A DNA stretch of 64,000 nucleotides from Paracidovorax oryzae ATCC 19882 (GCF_000687165.1 NZ_JMKU01000009.1:124001-188000); one strand, 5' to 3'. Numbered from the stretch's first letter, positions 29,596-39,060 are shown. The notes: a model not told the origin generated them from the letters alone. Numbers and translations are program-made.

Positions 29596-31008
29596 TCAGC
29601 TCCCCAGCGCGGTCTTGGCGAGCGCGGACATCAGGTTCCTGGCGTCCGCCGGGGCGGCCACCTGCGCGGCCCCGATCAGTTCCACCCCGCCCGCGCCCCG
29701 CGTTGGCACGGTGGCCGGGCGGAACAACATGCCTGCGGCCCCGTCGGTGGCGGCGAGCAGCGTGAGCGGGTCGTAGAGGTTCAGCCGGCTGATGCTCTCC
29801 CATACCGCGTCGAATGAGGCCTCGGCAGATGCCCTCCACGCCTCGAAGGCCGGCGCGTCCTGCCCGGGGCAGGCGACGAAGGTGTCATAGAACCATCGCT
29901 TGTCGAGCCGGGCAATCTGGCCTTCCATGATGCCCCGCCACAGATGCCTGAGTGCGTCGCGCTGGATGTCCATCAGATAGCTGCCCACCGGGTGGCCGGT
30001 CTTGCCCAGCGCTTCGTAGAGCTCTGGCGGCACTGCGGCCTGGTAGGCGGCTTCCTTGCTGACGATGCGCAGGGGAATGCCGTATTCCTGGGCCGTGCGG
30101 TAGAACGCGCGCGCGGCGGCTTGGTCGGTGTGGTTGTTGTAGGCGCGCTCGTCGGGCTGCACCCATCCTTCGGCGTCCGGGGTCTCTTCGATGCCACCCA
30201 TGATGACGATGCGTTCCACCTTCTCCCTGACGAGCGCGGGGTGCTGTTGCAGCAGGGCGTTGGCATCGGTCATTCCGGCGATCGCCACCAGCGTGGCCCT
30301 GCCTTCCAGGCGTGCCAGGCTGCCGCCGATGTTCTGCCCCGCTTCCGCCCCCAGGCGCTCTTGCGCGGCGCGCAGCGGCTCTCCGCGCTGCAAAAAGACA
30401 CCGTGGTCTGCCGATCTCCGGCCGATGTCGTAATCGCCGCCTGCCGATACGGCGACCTCGGGCATGCCGAGGGCATCGAATACCCCCTTGGCGAACCGCG
30501 CGCGCTCCTTCCTGACTTCGGCGGGGCCGAGGGTGGTCACGACATGGTGGATCTTCGCCAGCCCCATGTCCTGCAAGGGCTTTCCGATGACGAAGGACAC
30601 CGCGTCGTCCGGGTCCTTGTTGGGATCACTGAACAGAATGCAGTTCTGTGGCCGCGCAGGGCGGGATTGCCTGAGCCGCTCGAGGACTGCGGCTTCCGCT
30701 GCGGACAGGGGCGTCCGCGCCGGCTGCGGGCTTTCCGACCGGGTCCATAGCGCTGCGAACAGCAGCGCGGGCCAGAGTGCGGCCGTAGGCGCCTGCCGGA
30801 GGGAGCGCAGCCCAGCGCGGGGTGGTGGACGGCCCAGGCCCGGCCCTGGGATGCCGCGCAGTTCTGCCAGCGGTCCGGCTGCATCGCGGCGGGATGAGCG
30901 GCGGGTCGAGGAAGTCGGTGCCGTGTTGTTTTCGCCGCTCGGCACTGGGGTCGCGGGCCGCGCGGATTCGGCGCGGCCGGGAAGGGATGATGGAGAAATG
31001 GATGTCAT
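29596..31008 (-). CDS. xopQ: XopQ/HopQ1-family nucleoside hydrolase-like type III effector
   Basis: A 470-residue protein, near the length of HopQ1 (447) and XopQ (about 464). The first 100 residues are Ser/Pro/Arg-rich and disordered-looking, like a type III secretion signal, with no Sec signal. The nucleoside hydrolase-like domain starts with FSDPNKDPDD (motif at 128-135), the altered calcium-site motif of HopQ1/XopQ/RipB. It continues with VIAGMTDANAL-type, IVIMGGIE, WVQPDERAYNN, GIPLRIVSKEAAY and NLYDPLTLL segments that I recognise from HopQ1. In plants these effectors alter cytokinin and immune signalling and are recognised by Roq1. An imperfect PIP box lies 42 nt upstream. Translocation is inferred, not shown. 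Confidence 0.85.
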   Translation of the reverse strand: MTSISPSSLPGRAESARPATPVPSGENNTAPTSSTRRSSRRDAAGPLAELRGIPGPGLGRPPPRAGLRSLRQAPTAALWPALLFAALWTRSESPQPARTPLSAAEAAVLERLRQSRPARPQNCILFSDPNKDPDDAVSFVIGKPLQDMGLAKIHHVVTTLGPAEVRKERARFAKGVFDALGMPEVAVSAGGDYDIGRRSADHGVFLQRGEPLRAAQERLGAEAGQNIGGSLARLEGRATLVAIAGMTDANALLQQHPALVREKVERIVIMGGIEETPDAEGWVQPDERAYNNHTDQAAARAFYRTAQEYGIPLRIVSKEAAYQAAVPPELYEALGKTGHPVGSYLMDIQRDALRHLWRGIMEGQIARLDKRWFYDTFVACPGQDAPAFEAWRASAEASFDAVWESISRLNLYDPLTLLAATDGAAGMLFRPATVPTRGAGGVELIGAAQVAAPADARNLMSALAKTALGS

Positions 31009-31050
31009 CGTTCCATCCTGCGCGAACGCTGGCAGTTGCCGGATGGAAGA

Positions 31051-31075
31051 GCGCAGGGCCTTGCCGTACCGCGAA
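31051..31075 (-). promoter_or_regulatory. Imperfect PIP box upstream of xopQ-like gene
   Basis: On the minus strand TTCGC-N15-TGCGC matches the plant-inducible promoter box TTCGB-N15-TTCGB with one mismatch. A YANNNT -10 element (CAGGAT) begins 31 nt after it, at the expected spacing, but that would put the transcript start at the ATG. HrpX-type control is plausible, not proven. Confidence 0.4.
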
Positions 31076-31115
31076 GCGCAGCACGCCCTGCGTGCCCGCG
31101 CCTGCCAGCATCGCA

Positions 31116-32174
31116 TCAAACGCTCTCGCGCTCCACGATCGAGAACCCGATGTCCACGCGGGGTTCCGGCACGGCGCGGCCCTCCGCCCGGTCGGCGATG
31201 AAGGATGCGGCGATCCGGCCGATGCGCGTGCCGTCGATGCGCACGGTGGTCAGGCTGGGCGCCAGGGTGGCGGCGAACTCGATGTCGCCGAAACCCACCA
31301 CGGCCAGGTCCCGCGGCACCACGATGCCGCGCTCGCGGGCCTCCGTGAGCACCCCGAGCGCCAGCATGTCGGAACTGCAGAACACGGCATCGATATCGGG
31401 GGCGTCCTCCCGCAGCGCAGCCAGTGCATCGCGCCCCTGGGCATGCGACGTGGGGGCGGGCACCCACCGCAGGACCGGCTCCTGCAGGCCCAGTTGCCGG
31501 GCGGCCTCGGAAAACCCCCGCTGGCGCCGTGCGGCGCGCTCGTCGTCACCGCTGACGAGCGCCAGCCGGCGGCGCCCGCGGCCGTGCAGGTAGCGACACA
31601 CCGCCTCGCCCAGCCGCTCGTGCGACAGCCCCACCAGCATGTCGATGGGCGTGGGGGTGGTGTCCCAGGTTTCCACCACGGGAATGCCCGAAGCGAGCAG
31701 CAGGCGCCGCCCCTCGGGCGAGTGCATCACGCCCGTGAGCACGATGCCGTCCGGCCGCCGCCCGACGATGGCGCGCAGCAGTTCGTCCTCGCGCGACGCC
31801 GCGTAGCCCACCTCGCCGAACACGACCTGGAAGCCGCGCGCATGCAGCGCATCGGTGAGCGACTGGATCATTTCCCCGAACAGCTGGCCGCGGATGGTGG
31901 GCACCAGGGCCATGACGAGGTGGCTGCGTGCAGAGCGCAGGCCGCCCGCCAGCAGGTTGGGTACGTAGCCCAGGGCGGACACGGCTTCCTCCACGCGGGC
32001 GCGGGTGGCCTCGCTGACCTGCCGCGGCGTCTTCAGCACGCGGGAGACCGTGATCATCGACACCCCCGCACGGTCGGCCACTTCCCGCAGGGTGACGGTG
32101 GCGCGGGGGGGCGCCGACCCGGAGCGGGCGGCCGGAGCGGGATGCGGGTAGGGAGAGTCGGGGGGCTGGGCCAT
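31116..32174 (-). CDS. LacI family transcriptional regulator
   Basis: A 352-residue repressor. The N-terminal helix-turn-helix and hinge are VTLREVADRAGVSMITVSRVLKTPRQVSEATRARVEEAVSALGYVPN, split here only by domain (about residues 27-73). A periplasmic-binding-protein-like sensor domain follows, with GFGDIEFAA and TTVRIDGTRIGRIAA near the end. It is divergent from tctC-gudD-aldehyde dehydrogenase. A perfect 20-bp palindrome in the shared 131-bp gap is its likely operator. By position it probably controls sugar-acid (glucarate) use; the effector is unknown. Confidence 0.92.
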   Translation of the reverse strand: MAQPPDSPYPHPAPAARSGSAPPRATVTLREVADRAGVSMITVSRVLKTPRQVSEATRARVEEAVSALGYVPNLLAGGLRSARSHLVMALVPTIRGQLFGEMIQSLTDALHARGFQVVFGEVGYAASREDELLRAIVGRRPDGIVLTGVMHSPEGRRLLLASGIPVVETWDTTPTPIDMLVGLSHERLGEAVCRYLHGRGRRRLALVSGDDERAARRQRGFSEAARQLGLQEPVLRWVPAPTSHAQGRDALAALREDAPDIDAVFCSSDMLALGVLTEARERGIVVPRDLAVVGFGDIEFAATLAPSLTTVRIDGTRIGRIAASFIADRAEGRAVPEPRVDIGFSIVERESV

Positions 32175-32264
32175 CCGGCGAGTCTAGGGTGTACCGCTCC
32201 ACGCGATGGCGCCGGACGACGGAACTGCCTTTCCATGGTGCAGGGTTTACCCTCTGCTTTCGAT

Positions 32265-32284
32265 GGATGTTAACGTTAACATCC
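32265..32284. promoter_or_regulatory. Perfect 20-bp operator palindrome for the LacI regulator
   Basis: GGATGTTAAC is followed directly by its exact reverse complement. The CG centre and the TGTTAAC/GTTAACA core are typical of LacI/GalR-family operators. It lies 21 bp upstream of the tctC start and just before its AGGAGA ribosome site, so binding there would block tctC expression. Confidence 0.85.
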
Positions 32285-32305
32285 GCAAAACAGGAGACAA
32301 AAGCC

Positions 32306-33295
32306 ATGCCCGCCACCCGAGTCCGCCGTTACCTCTGCGCCGTCCTTTCGCTGTCCGCCATGCTCTGCACCGGGACTTCCGCCCTGGCGCAGGGAGCCTG
32401 GCCCGACAAGCCGGTCACCATCATCGTGCCCTTCCCCGCAGGCGGCTCCACCGACATGGTGGCGCGCGCCATGGCCCTGTACATGGGAGACAGGCTGGGC
32501 CAGAACTTCGTGGTGGACAACCGGCCCGGCGCGACCGGCACCATCGGCGCCGGCTTCGTGAAGCGATCGGCTCCCGATGGCTATACCCTGCTGGTGTCGT
32601 CGCTCGGCGCCTTCGTCGTCACGCCGCACCTGCAGAAAAACGTGCCCTACGACGCCACCAGGGATTTCGACTACATCACCGTGCCGGTGCAGGCGCCGAA
32701 CGTGCTCGTGGCCAACGTGGCGCAGAAGGCCCGCACGGTGCCCGAGGTGATCGCCCAGCTCAAGGCCCAGCCCGGCAAGGTGAGCTTCGCGAGTTCCGGC
32801 AACGGCTCTTCCGACCACCTTGCCGCCGAGGTGTTCTGGCAGCAGACCGGCACGCAGGGCCTGCACATCCCCTACAAGGGTGGTGCGCCGGCCATCAACG
32901 ACCTGCTGGGCAACCAGGTGGATTTCTCTTTCCAGAACGTGAACGCCGTGCTGCCGCACATCCGCGCGGGCAAGCTGCATGCCATCGCCGTCACCGGCAG
33001 CAAGCGTTCGCCCGTTCTGCCCGACGTTCCCACGCTGGCCGAGGCCGGGGTGGCGGGCGCCGAGGTGTATTCCTGGCAGGGCATGGCCGCGCCCAAGGGC
33101 CTGCCCGCCGCAGTGAAGGACAAGCTCGCCGCTGCCGCCATCGCGTCGATGAAGGACCCCGCCGTGCGCAAGCGCATGGAAGAGCAGGGCCTGGAAATCG
33201 TGGCGAGCACGCCGGCAGAGTTCACCGCCTTCCAGGCCCGCGAGTGGAACCGCTGGAAGCAGCTCATCGAGACGCGCAAGATCACCTCCGACTGA
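32306..33295 (+). CDS. Tripartite tricarboxylate transporter substrate-binding protein (Bug/TctC family)
   Basis: A 329-residue periplasmic binding protein. The signal peptide spans about residues 1-29 (ends TSALAQG). The mature start is [26 protein letters not shown], the Bug-family signature, with the carboxylate-binding loop [10 protein letters not shown]. The family binds small carboxylates such as citrate, tartrate or sugar acids. Here the neighbours (gudD, semialdehyde dehydrogenase) point to a sugar diacid. TctA/TctB membrane subunits are not in the window. AGGAGA lies 8 nt before the ATG. Confidence 0.92.
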   Translation: MPATRVRRYLCAVLSLSAMLCTGTSALAQGAWPDKPVTIIVPFPAGGSTDMVARAMALYMGDRLGQNFVVDNRPGATGTIGAGFVKRSAPDGYTLLVSSLGAFVVTPHLQKNVPYDATRDFDYITVPVQAPNVLVANVAQKARTVPEVIAQLKAQPGKVSFASSGNGSSDHLAAEVFWQQTGTQGLHIPYKGGAPAINDLLGNQVDFSFQNVNAVLPHIRAGKLHAIAVTGSKRSPVLPDVPTLAEAGVAGAEVYSWQGMAAPKGLPAAVKDKLAAAAIASMKDPAVRKRMEEQGLEIVASTPAEFTAFQAREWNRWKQLIETRKITSD

Positions 33296-33428
33296 TCAAC
33301 GGCACCTCCCTGAGCGGCTACGCCGCATCCCTCCGCTCTCGCCGTGCTGCGCAAGGCGGGCAGAGGGACGACGCCGGTGGCCCGGATACGCTATCAGGAG
33401 CGGTACTTACTTCCTTTTCTCATTCACC

Positions 33429-34784
33429 ATGACATCTTCCGACAACCTCCAGGCCCCGGGCGCCACGCCCGTCATCACCGACCTGCGCGTCGTGCCCGTG
33501 GCCGGCCACGACAGCATGCTGCTGAATCTGAGCGGCGCGCACGGCCCCTTCTTCACGCGCAACCTGCTGATCCTGCGCGACAGCGCCGGCCGCACCGGCG
33601 TGGGCGAAGTGCCGGGCGGCGAGAAGATCCGGCAGACGCTCGAGGATGCGCGCGCGCTGATCGTGGGCCAGGGCGTGGGCAACCACCGCGCGGTGCTGAA
33701 CGCGATGCGCGCGCGCTTCGCCGACCGCGACAGCGGTGGCCGTGGCCTGCAGACGTTCGATCTGCGCGTGACGATCCACGCGCTGACCGCGGTGGAATCC
33801 TGCTTCCTCGACCTGCTGGGCCAGCACCTCGGAGTCCCCGTGGCCGCTTTGCTCGGCGATGGGCAGCAGCGCGAGGCCGTGCAGGTGCTGGGCTACCTGT
33901 TCTACGTGGGCGACCGCCGCCAAACCGACCTGGCCTACCGCGACGAATCCGGCGCGCAGGACGACTGGTTCCGCCTGCGCAACGAGGAAGCGCTCACGCC
34001 CGAGGCCATCGTGCGCCTGGCCGAGGCCACGCATGCGCGCTACGGCTTCGCCGACTTCAAGCTCAAGGGCGGCGTGCTGCGCGGCGAGGACGAGGTGGAG
34101 GCGATCCGTGCGCTGCACGAGCGCTTCCCGCAGGCGCGCGTCACGCTCGACCCCAACGGCGGCTGGCTGCTGAAGGACGCCGTGCGCCTCACGCGCGACC
34201 TGCACGGCGTGATGGCCTATGCGGAAGATCCGTGCGGCGCCGAGGGCGTGTATTCCGGCCGCGAGGTGATGGCCGAATTCCGCCGCGCCACCGGCCTGCC
34301 CACCGCCACCAACATGGTCGCCACCGACTGGCGCGAGATATCGCACAGCCTGTCGCTGCAGTCGGTGGACATCCCGCTGGCCGACCCGCACTTCTGGACC
34401 ATGGCCGGATCGGTGCGCGTCGCCCAGGTGTGCGAGGCCTTCGGCCTGACCTGGGGCTCGCACTCCAACAACCACTTCGACGTGTCGCTCGCCATGTTCA
34501 CCCACGTGGCGGCCGCGGCGCCCGGCAAGGTCACGGCCATCGACACCCACTGGATCTGGCAGGACGGACAGCACCTCACGCGCGCACCGTACCGGATCGA
34601 AGGCGGGCAGATCCAGGTGCCGCAGCGCCCCGGCCTGGGCCTGGAGCTGGACATGGATGCGGTGGAGGCCGCGCACCGGCTCTACCTGCAGCACGGCCTG
34701 GGCGCACGCGACGATGCGGTCGCCATGCAGTACCTCGTGCCGGGCTGGCGCTTCGACAACAAGCGGCCCTGCATGGTGCGCTGA
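33429..34784 (+). CDS. gudD: Glucarate dehydratase
   Basis: A 451-residue enolase-superfamily enzyme (E. coli GudD 446). It dehydrates D-glucarate or L-idarate to 5-keto-4-deoxyglucarate. The KxK catalytic motif FKLKGG, the metal ligands in [14 protein letters not shown] and the following NMVAT region, and the catalytic His in GSHSNNHFD are present. The N-terminus is family-typical ([25 protein letters not shown]). It is cytosolic. It sits between the TctC-type binding protein and the semialdehyde dehydrogenase, forming a catabolic unit. Confidence 0.93.
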   Translation: MTSSDNLQAPGATPVITDLRVVPVAGHDSMLLNLSGAHGPFFTRNLLILRDSAGRTGVGEVPGGEKIRQTLEDARALIVGQGVGNHRAVLNAMRARFADRDSGGRGLQTFDLRVTIHALTAVESCFLDLLGQHLGVPVAALLGDGQQREAVQVLGYLFYVGDRRQTDLAYRDESGAQDDWFRLRNEEALTPEAIVRLAEATHARYGFADFKLKGGVLRGEDEVEAIRALHERFPQARVTLDPNGGWLLKDAVRLTRDLHGVMAYAEDPCGAEGVYSGREVMAEFRRATGLPTATNMVATDWREISHSLSLQSVDIPLADPHFWTMAGSVRVAQVCEAFGLTWGSHSNNHFDVSLAMFTHVAAAAPGKVTAIDTHWIWQDGQHLTRAPYRIEGGQIQVPQRPGLGLELDMDAVEAAHRLYLQHGLGARDDAVAMQYLVPGWRFDNKRPCMVR

Positions 34785-34860
34785 AGGGCAGGGCACCGCC
34801 CGCCGGTTCGGGCGGATGCCCTACAGCCGCACCCGGTGCGGCGCGGTAGGGTCTTCGGGT

Positions 34861-34900
34861 GGGCCGCCTTCCGGCGACGGACGGCGGCCCCGTTCTTTTC
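34861..34900 (+). terminator. Hairpin with T-rich tail between gudD and the aldehyde dehydrogenase gene
   Basis: GGGCCGCC (34861-34868) pairs with GGCGGCCC (34883-34890) and is followed by CGTTCTTTT. It could partly terminate transcription after gudD. The ribosome site of the next gene follows at once. Confidence 0.45.
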
Positions 34901-34914
34901 CAGGAGACCCTTGC

Positions 34915-36375
34915 ATGCTGAAGCTCAAGAACCCCGGCCTGCTGCGCGAGCAGGCGTATCTGGATGGCCGGTGGGTGGATGCCGACGACGGCGGCACCAT
35001 CGACGTGACCAATCCCGCCACGGGCGAATCCGTGGCCCGCGTGCCGCGCATGGGCGCCGCCGAGGCCCGCCGCGCCATCGAGGCCGCGAACCGTGCCTGG
35101 GGCCCCTGGCGCCGCCGCACGGCCAAGGAGCGCGCCGCCATCCTGCGCCGCTGGAACGACCTCATGCTGGCGAACGCCGACGATCTGGCCGCCATCATGA
35201 CCGCTGAGCAGGGCAAGCCGCTGGCCGAGGCCAGGGGCGAGGTCACCTATGCGGCCTCGTTCATCGAATGGTTCGCGGAAGAGGGCAAGCGTGTGCACGG
35301 CGACACGCTCGCTTCGCCCGCGGCCGACAAGCGCATCGTGGTGCTCAAGGAGCCGATCGGCGTCTGCGCGGCCATCACGCCATGGAACTTCCCTGCAGCG
35401 ATGATCACGCGCAAGGCCGGCCCGGCGCTCGCGGCCGGCTGTCCCATGGTGCTCAAGCCCGCCAGCGCCACGCCGCTCTCGGCACTGGCCCTCGCGGTGC
35501 TGGCCGAGGAGGCGGGCGTGCCGCCCGGCGTGTTCAGCGTGCTCACCGGCGGCTCCAGCGACATCGGCGGGGAGATGACCTCCAACCCGCTGGTGCGCAA
35601 GCTCAGCTTCACGGGCTCCACCGAAACCGGCCGTGCCCTGATGCGCCAGAGCGCCGACACGATCAAGAAGCTCTCCCTGGAGCTGGGCGGCAACGCGCCC
35701 TTCATCGTGTTCGACGACGCCGACCTCGACGCGGCCGTGCAGGGCGCCATCGCCTCCAAGTTCCGCAACGCCGGCCAGACCTGCGTGTGCGCCAACCGCA
35801 TCTACGTGCAGGCCGGCGTGTACGACGCCTTCGCGGAGAAACTGGCCGAGACCGTGCGTCGCCTGAAGGTCGGCAACGGCATGGACGAGGGCGTGGAGCA
35901 GGGACCGCTCATCGACGAAGCCGCCGTGAAGAAGGCGCAGGAGCATCTGCAGGACGCCGTGGCCAAGGGCGCGCGCATCCTCACGGGTGGCAAGCCGCAT
36001 GCGCTGGGCGGCACCTTCTTCGAGCCTACGGTGCTGACCGGCGCCACGCCGCAGATGCAGCTCTCGCGCGAAGAGACGTTCGGCCCGGTCGCGCCGCTCT
36101 TCCGGTTCGAATCCGACGAGGAGGCCGTCCGGCTGGCCAACGACACCGAGTTCGGCCTGGCGAGCTACTTCTACAGCCGTGACATCCAGCGCGTATGGCG
36201 CGTCGCCGAATCGCTCGAATACGGCATCGTGGGCATCAACACTGGCTTGATCTCGAACGAGGTCGGCCCGTTCGGGGGCGTGAAGCAGTCGGGCCTGGGG
36301 CGCGAGGGTTCGCACTACGGCATCGATGACTACGTGGTCATCAAGTACCTGTGCCTGGGGGGTATGGAGCCGTGA
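34915..36375 (+). CDS. NAD(P)-dependent (succinate/alpha-ketoglutarate) semialdehyde dehydrogenase
   Basis: A 486-residue aldehyde dehydrogenase. GabD-like motifs are ITPWNFPAAMITRK (about 149-162), KPASATPL, FTGSTETGR, LELGGNAPFIVFDDADLD with the general-base Glu, and NAGQTCVCANR with the nucleophilic Cys. The sequence pattern is that of succinate-semialdehyde dehydrogenase. Next to gudD the physiological role is more likely alpha-ketoglutarate semialdehyde oxidation, the last step of the glucarate route. The dehydratase/decarboxylase that should link them (KdgD) is not in the window. Confidence 0.88.
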   Translation: MLKLKNPGLLREQAYLDGRWVDADDGGTIDVTNPATGESVARVPRMGAAEARRAIEAANRAWGPWRRRTAKERAAILRRWNDLMLANADDLAAIMTAEQGKPLAEARGEVTYAASFIEWFAEEGKRVHGDTLASPAADKRIVVLKEPIGVCAAITPWNFPAAMITRKAGPALAAGCPMVLKPASATPLSALALAVLAEEAGVPPGVFSVLTGGSSDIGGEMTSNPLVRKLSFTGSTETGRALMRQSADTIKKLSLELGGNAPFIVFDDADLDAAVQGAIASKFRNAGQTCVCANRIYVQAGVYDAFAEKLAETVRRLKVGNGMDEGVEQGPLIDEAAVKKAQEHLQDAVAKGARILTGGKPHALGGTFFEPTVLTGATPQMQLSREETFGPVAPLFRFESDEEAVRLANDTEFGLASYFYSRDIQRVWRVAESLEYGIVGINTGLISNEVGPFGGVKQSGLGREGSHYGIDDYVVIKYLCLGGMEP

Positions 36376-36423
36376 AGACGGCCACGGTAGCGCGGCTGCA
36401 GGCGCAGGCCCGCAACCGGCCGC

Positions 36424-37029
36424 TCAGGCCTCCACCAGAGCCAGGTACGCCCGCCGCGTCTCCGGCGATACCGATTCCACCAGCTGCTGGTGCGGCGTGC
36501 GGTGGCGGGCCACCATGCGCGCCGAGGCCACCGTCTTCGACTTGCAGAACCAGTGGCAGGTGTGCTGCATCAGCAGCAGTTCCGCCGTCAGCGTGAAGGC
36601 TTTGTCGCGCTGCGTGAGGCTGGCATCGTTGCGCACGCCGCGCGCGATGCCCTGCGCATGGACGACGAACGCCTGCCGCAGGTCGAACGATGCCGCGGGA
36701 AACAGCTGCAGCGCGAAGGGCAGGGCCACCGGAATGCGGCTCACGCGCGTCTTCTCCGGCGGCACCTGCGAAAGCTCCGCCGCGAAGCGCTGGAACTGCT
36801 CCGCCAGTTGCTGCTCCGTGGTGCGCAGCAGCTGCCAGATCTGGTCGCGCCGCGCTTCCTCCTTCTCGCCGAGCGCCCGAAGATAGCCCTCCAGCAGGTT
36901 CTCCATGAGCTTTTCGATCTGGTAGTTCGCCAGGTGGCGGGCCAGCAGGCCGATGCGGCGGCGCTGCTGCCGCAGGTTCAGCATGTGCACGCCGGCGGCG
37001 ATGAAGGCCGCCATGATCAGGGTATCCAT
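36424..37029 (-). CDS. Uncharacterised membrane-anchored protein
   Basis: A 201-residue protein. A short N-terminal hydrophobic segment (MDTLIMAAFIAAGVHML) is followed by basic residues, consistent with a membrane anchor with the body in the cytoplasm. The rest is mostly helical, with a charged stretch (about 35-90) that may form a coiled coil and a conserved-looking HTCHWFCKSKTVASARMVARHRTP. No family recognised. It is the last gene of the minus-strand peptide importer cluster (40-nt gap to the binding-protein gene) and convergent with the aldehyde dehydrogenase. Confidence 0.75.
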   Translation of the reverse strand: MDTLIMAAFIAAGVHMLNLRQQRRRIGLLARHLANYQIEKLMENLLEGYLRALGEKEEARRDQIWQLLRTTEQQLAEQFQRFAAELSQVPPEKTRVSRIPVALPFALQLFPAASFDLRQAFVVHAQGIARGVRNDASLTQRDKAFTLTAELLLMQHTCHWFCKSKTVASARMVARHRTPHQQLVESVSPETRRAYLALVEA

Positions 37030-37069
37030 TCGGTGGTGTTATCCAGGGAGAGGTGGGGTCGAAAAAGGG

Positions 37070-38557
37070 TCACGCCCACGACAGCGCCGACAGGTCGTTG
37101 GCAAAGATGGGCATGTCCTTCCACAGGCCGCGCAGGTTGCGGTTCGCCACCGTGGCCCATTGCGCCTGGTAGAGGAAGGCGTGCACGCAGTCCTCCGCCA
37201 GCAGCCGCTGCGCATCGCCCAGCAGCCGGGCCCGGTCGGCGGGCTGGGCCGCGTTCCTGATCTGTTCGTACAGCGCGTCGAACCGCTGCGAACGGTATCC
37301 CCAGTAGTAGTCGGGCTTGGCGAAATTGCCCAGGTCGAAGGGCTCCACATGGGAAATCAGCGTGAGGTCGTAGTTCTTGTTGGCATAGGTGCCGCTCAGC
37401 CACTGCGCCCATTCCACGTTCCGCGGTTTCGCCACGATGCCCACCTTGGCCAGCTGCGCCGCGATCACCTCGCCGCCCTGGCGTGCATAGGGCGTGGGGG
37501 GCAGCGTCATCGTGAGCTCGAGCGGTGTCTTCACCCCGGCCTCTGTCAGCAGCCGCCGGGCCTTGTCGGGGTCGTAGGGGTTGATTCCCGTGGTGTCCAC
37601 GTAGCCGAATGCGCCCGGCACGTAATGGCTGCCGATGGGAACGCCCAGCCCGTCCGCGCCGCCCTGGATCACCGCCTTGCGGTCGATGGCCGCCGCGATG
37701 GCCCGGCGCACGCGCACGTCGTCCAGCGGCTTGCGCTGGTTGTTGATCGCGAGGATGGTCTTGGCGCGCGAGCCGCTCACGATCACCTGGAAGCGCGGGT
37801 TGGCCTTGAACTGGGGCACGCTGCGGGGCGCCACGCGGGGAAACGCGTCCACGTCGCCCGCCATCAGGGCGGCCACCTGGGCGGCAGGATCGGAGATGAA
37901 GCGGAACACCGCGCGGCGGATCTTCGCCGTGCCCGGCGTGCGGTAGCCGTCCCACGCGGACAGCGTGACCGACGCTCCCTGGCTCCAGGCCGTGAACTGG
38001 TAGGGGCCCGTGCCCACCGGCCGCACGCCGTTGCCCTCCGCACTCGTGGGCTCTACGATCGCGGCCGTGGCCTGGCCGAGCAGGAACAGCAGGTCGGGAT
38101 CGACCTCCTTGCCGATGACGGTCACCGTGTGCTCGTCCACCACCTGCGTGGCGAGGTTCGCGAAGGTGCGCTTGTCCTTGTTGGTGCTTCTCTCGCCGGA
38201 CGCACGGTCGAAGGAATACTTCACCGCCGCGGCATTGAAAGGGACTCCATTGTGGAACTTCACGCCCTGGCGCAGGTGGAACGTGATGGTCTTCAGGTCC
38301 GGGGAGATGTCCCAGCGCTCCGCCAGCAGCGGGGAGGTACTGCCGTCGGGGTTGATGCGGGTCAGCGTCTCGAACACGTTGTAGAGCGTGATCTCGCCGA
38401 TGGCCGATGCCGCACCGGACGTCGGATCCAGGCCCGGCGGTTCCAGCGTCATCGCCAGCACGACGGTGTCCTTGCGGGTCTGGGCCAGGGCAGGCAGCGG
38501 CAGTGCCAGCGGCGAGGCGGCAGCTGCGGCGAGGAGGGTGCGGCGGTCGATGGGCAT
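37070..38557 (-). CDS. Peptide/nickel-type ABC transporter substrate-binding protein (SBP family 5)
   Basis: A 495-residue periplasmic binding protein of the DppA/OppA class. The signal peptide (MPIDRRTLLAAAAASPLALPLPALA) has an RR pair and could use Tat rather than Sec. The family-5 signature is near residues 70-110 (SPLLAERWDISPDLKTITF, then LRQGVKFHNGVPFNAAAVKYSFD). It delivers di- or oligopeptides or related solutes to the OppBCDF-like complex encoded upstream on the same strand. The ligand is unknown. Confidence 0.9.
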   Translation of the reverse strand: MPIDRRTLLAAAAASPLALPLPALAQTRKDTVVLAMTLEPPGLDPTSGAASAIGEITLYNVFETLTRINPDGSTSPLLAERWDISPDLKTITFHLRQGVKFHNGVPFNAAAVKYSFDRASGERSTNKDKRTFANLATQVVDEHTVTVIGKEVDPDLLFLLGQATAAIVEPTSAEGNGVRPVGTGPYQFTAWSQGASVTLSAWDGYRTPGTAKIRRAVFRFISDPAAQVAALMAGDVDAFPRVAPRSVPQFKANPRFQVIVSGSRAKTILAINNQRKPLDDVRVRRAIAAAIDRKAVIQGGADGLGVPIGSHYVPGAFGYVDTTGINPYDPDKARRLLTEAGVKTPLELTMTLPPTPYARQGGEVIAAQLAKVGIVAKPRNVEWAQWLSGTYANKNYDLTLISHVEPFDLGNFAKPDYYWGYRSQRFDALYEQIRNAAQPADRARLLGDAQRLLAEDCVHAFLYQAQWATVANRNLRGLWKDMPIFANDLSALSWA

Positions 38558-38646
38558 GGGCGTTGGTGTCTCCGGTCGGTCCGGGTGTGTTTGTACACCA
38601 CGCGGCGCATTCCGCCCTGCCGGCCTGCATCACCGGGCCGTGCGGC

Positions 38647-39060
38647 TCAGAGAAATGCCAGCCTTTGCCGCCGCAGGGCGTCCCGGTCGATGCTGGCTTC
38701 CAGCCGTTCCAGGTCGGCGTCCGACACCCCCTCGCGGGCGAAGTGGGCCTTCCAGCCATCGACCGTGCGCGCCACCTCCCGCTCCAGCGCCGCGCGGTCC
38801 TGCGCGGGGGCCGCCAGGTCCGCCAGCCCTTGCGCCTGGTTGATCAGCCACAGGCACATCACATAGGAGGCCATGGCCACGGAGGGATCTCCGCGCTCGA
38901 TGCGCGCCATGGTGGGTAGGGAGACCCCCAGTTTCCTCGCCCACTGCGCCTGTGTTTCACCGCGCCGCTTGCGGGCGGTGGCGATGTTCTCGGCCAACTG
39001 GCCGATCTGCTGCAGCACGGCCCGAGGGGAGTCGGCGGGACGGGTGTTCTGGCGAGGCAT
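38647..39060 (-). CDS. XRE family helix-turn-helix regulator
   Basis: A 137-residue protein with an N-terminal XRE-type HTH (about 18-70: IATARKRRGETQAQWARKLG, then VSLPTMARIERGDPSVAMASYV). The C-terminal half is a charged helical region of unknown role. Its ATG immediately follows the stop of the upstream ATPase gene (TGAATG), so it is part of the peptide importer operon, an unusual place for a regulator. It may autoregulate the operon or be an antitoxin-like orphan. No toxin gene is adjacent. Confidence 0.85.
   Translation of the reverse strand: MPRQNTRPADSPRAVLQQIGQLAENIATARKRRGETQAQWARKLGVSLPTMARIERGDPSVAMASYVMCLWLINQAQGLADLAAPAQDRAALEREVARTVDGWKAHFAREGVSDADLERLEASIDRDALRRQRLAFL

Noticed and set aside
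31009..31467. N-terminal extension of the xopQ-like frame up to 31467
   Set aside because: It would overlap the LacI gene and is Arg/His/Gly-rich. The ATG at 31008 gives the expected effector length.
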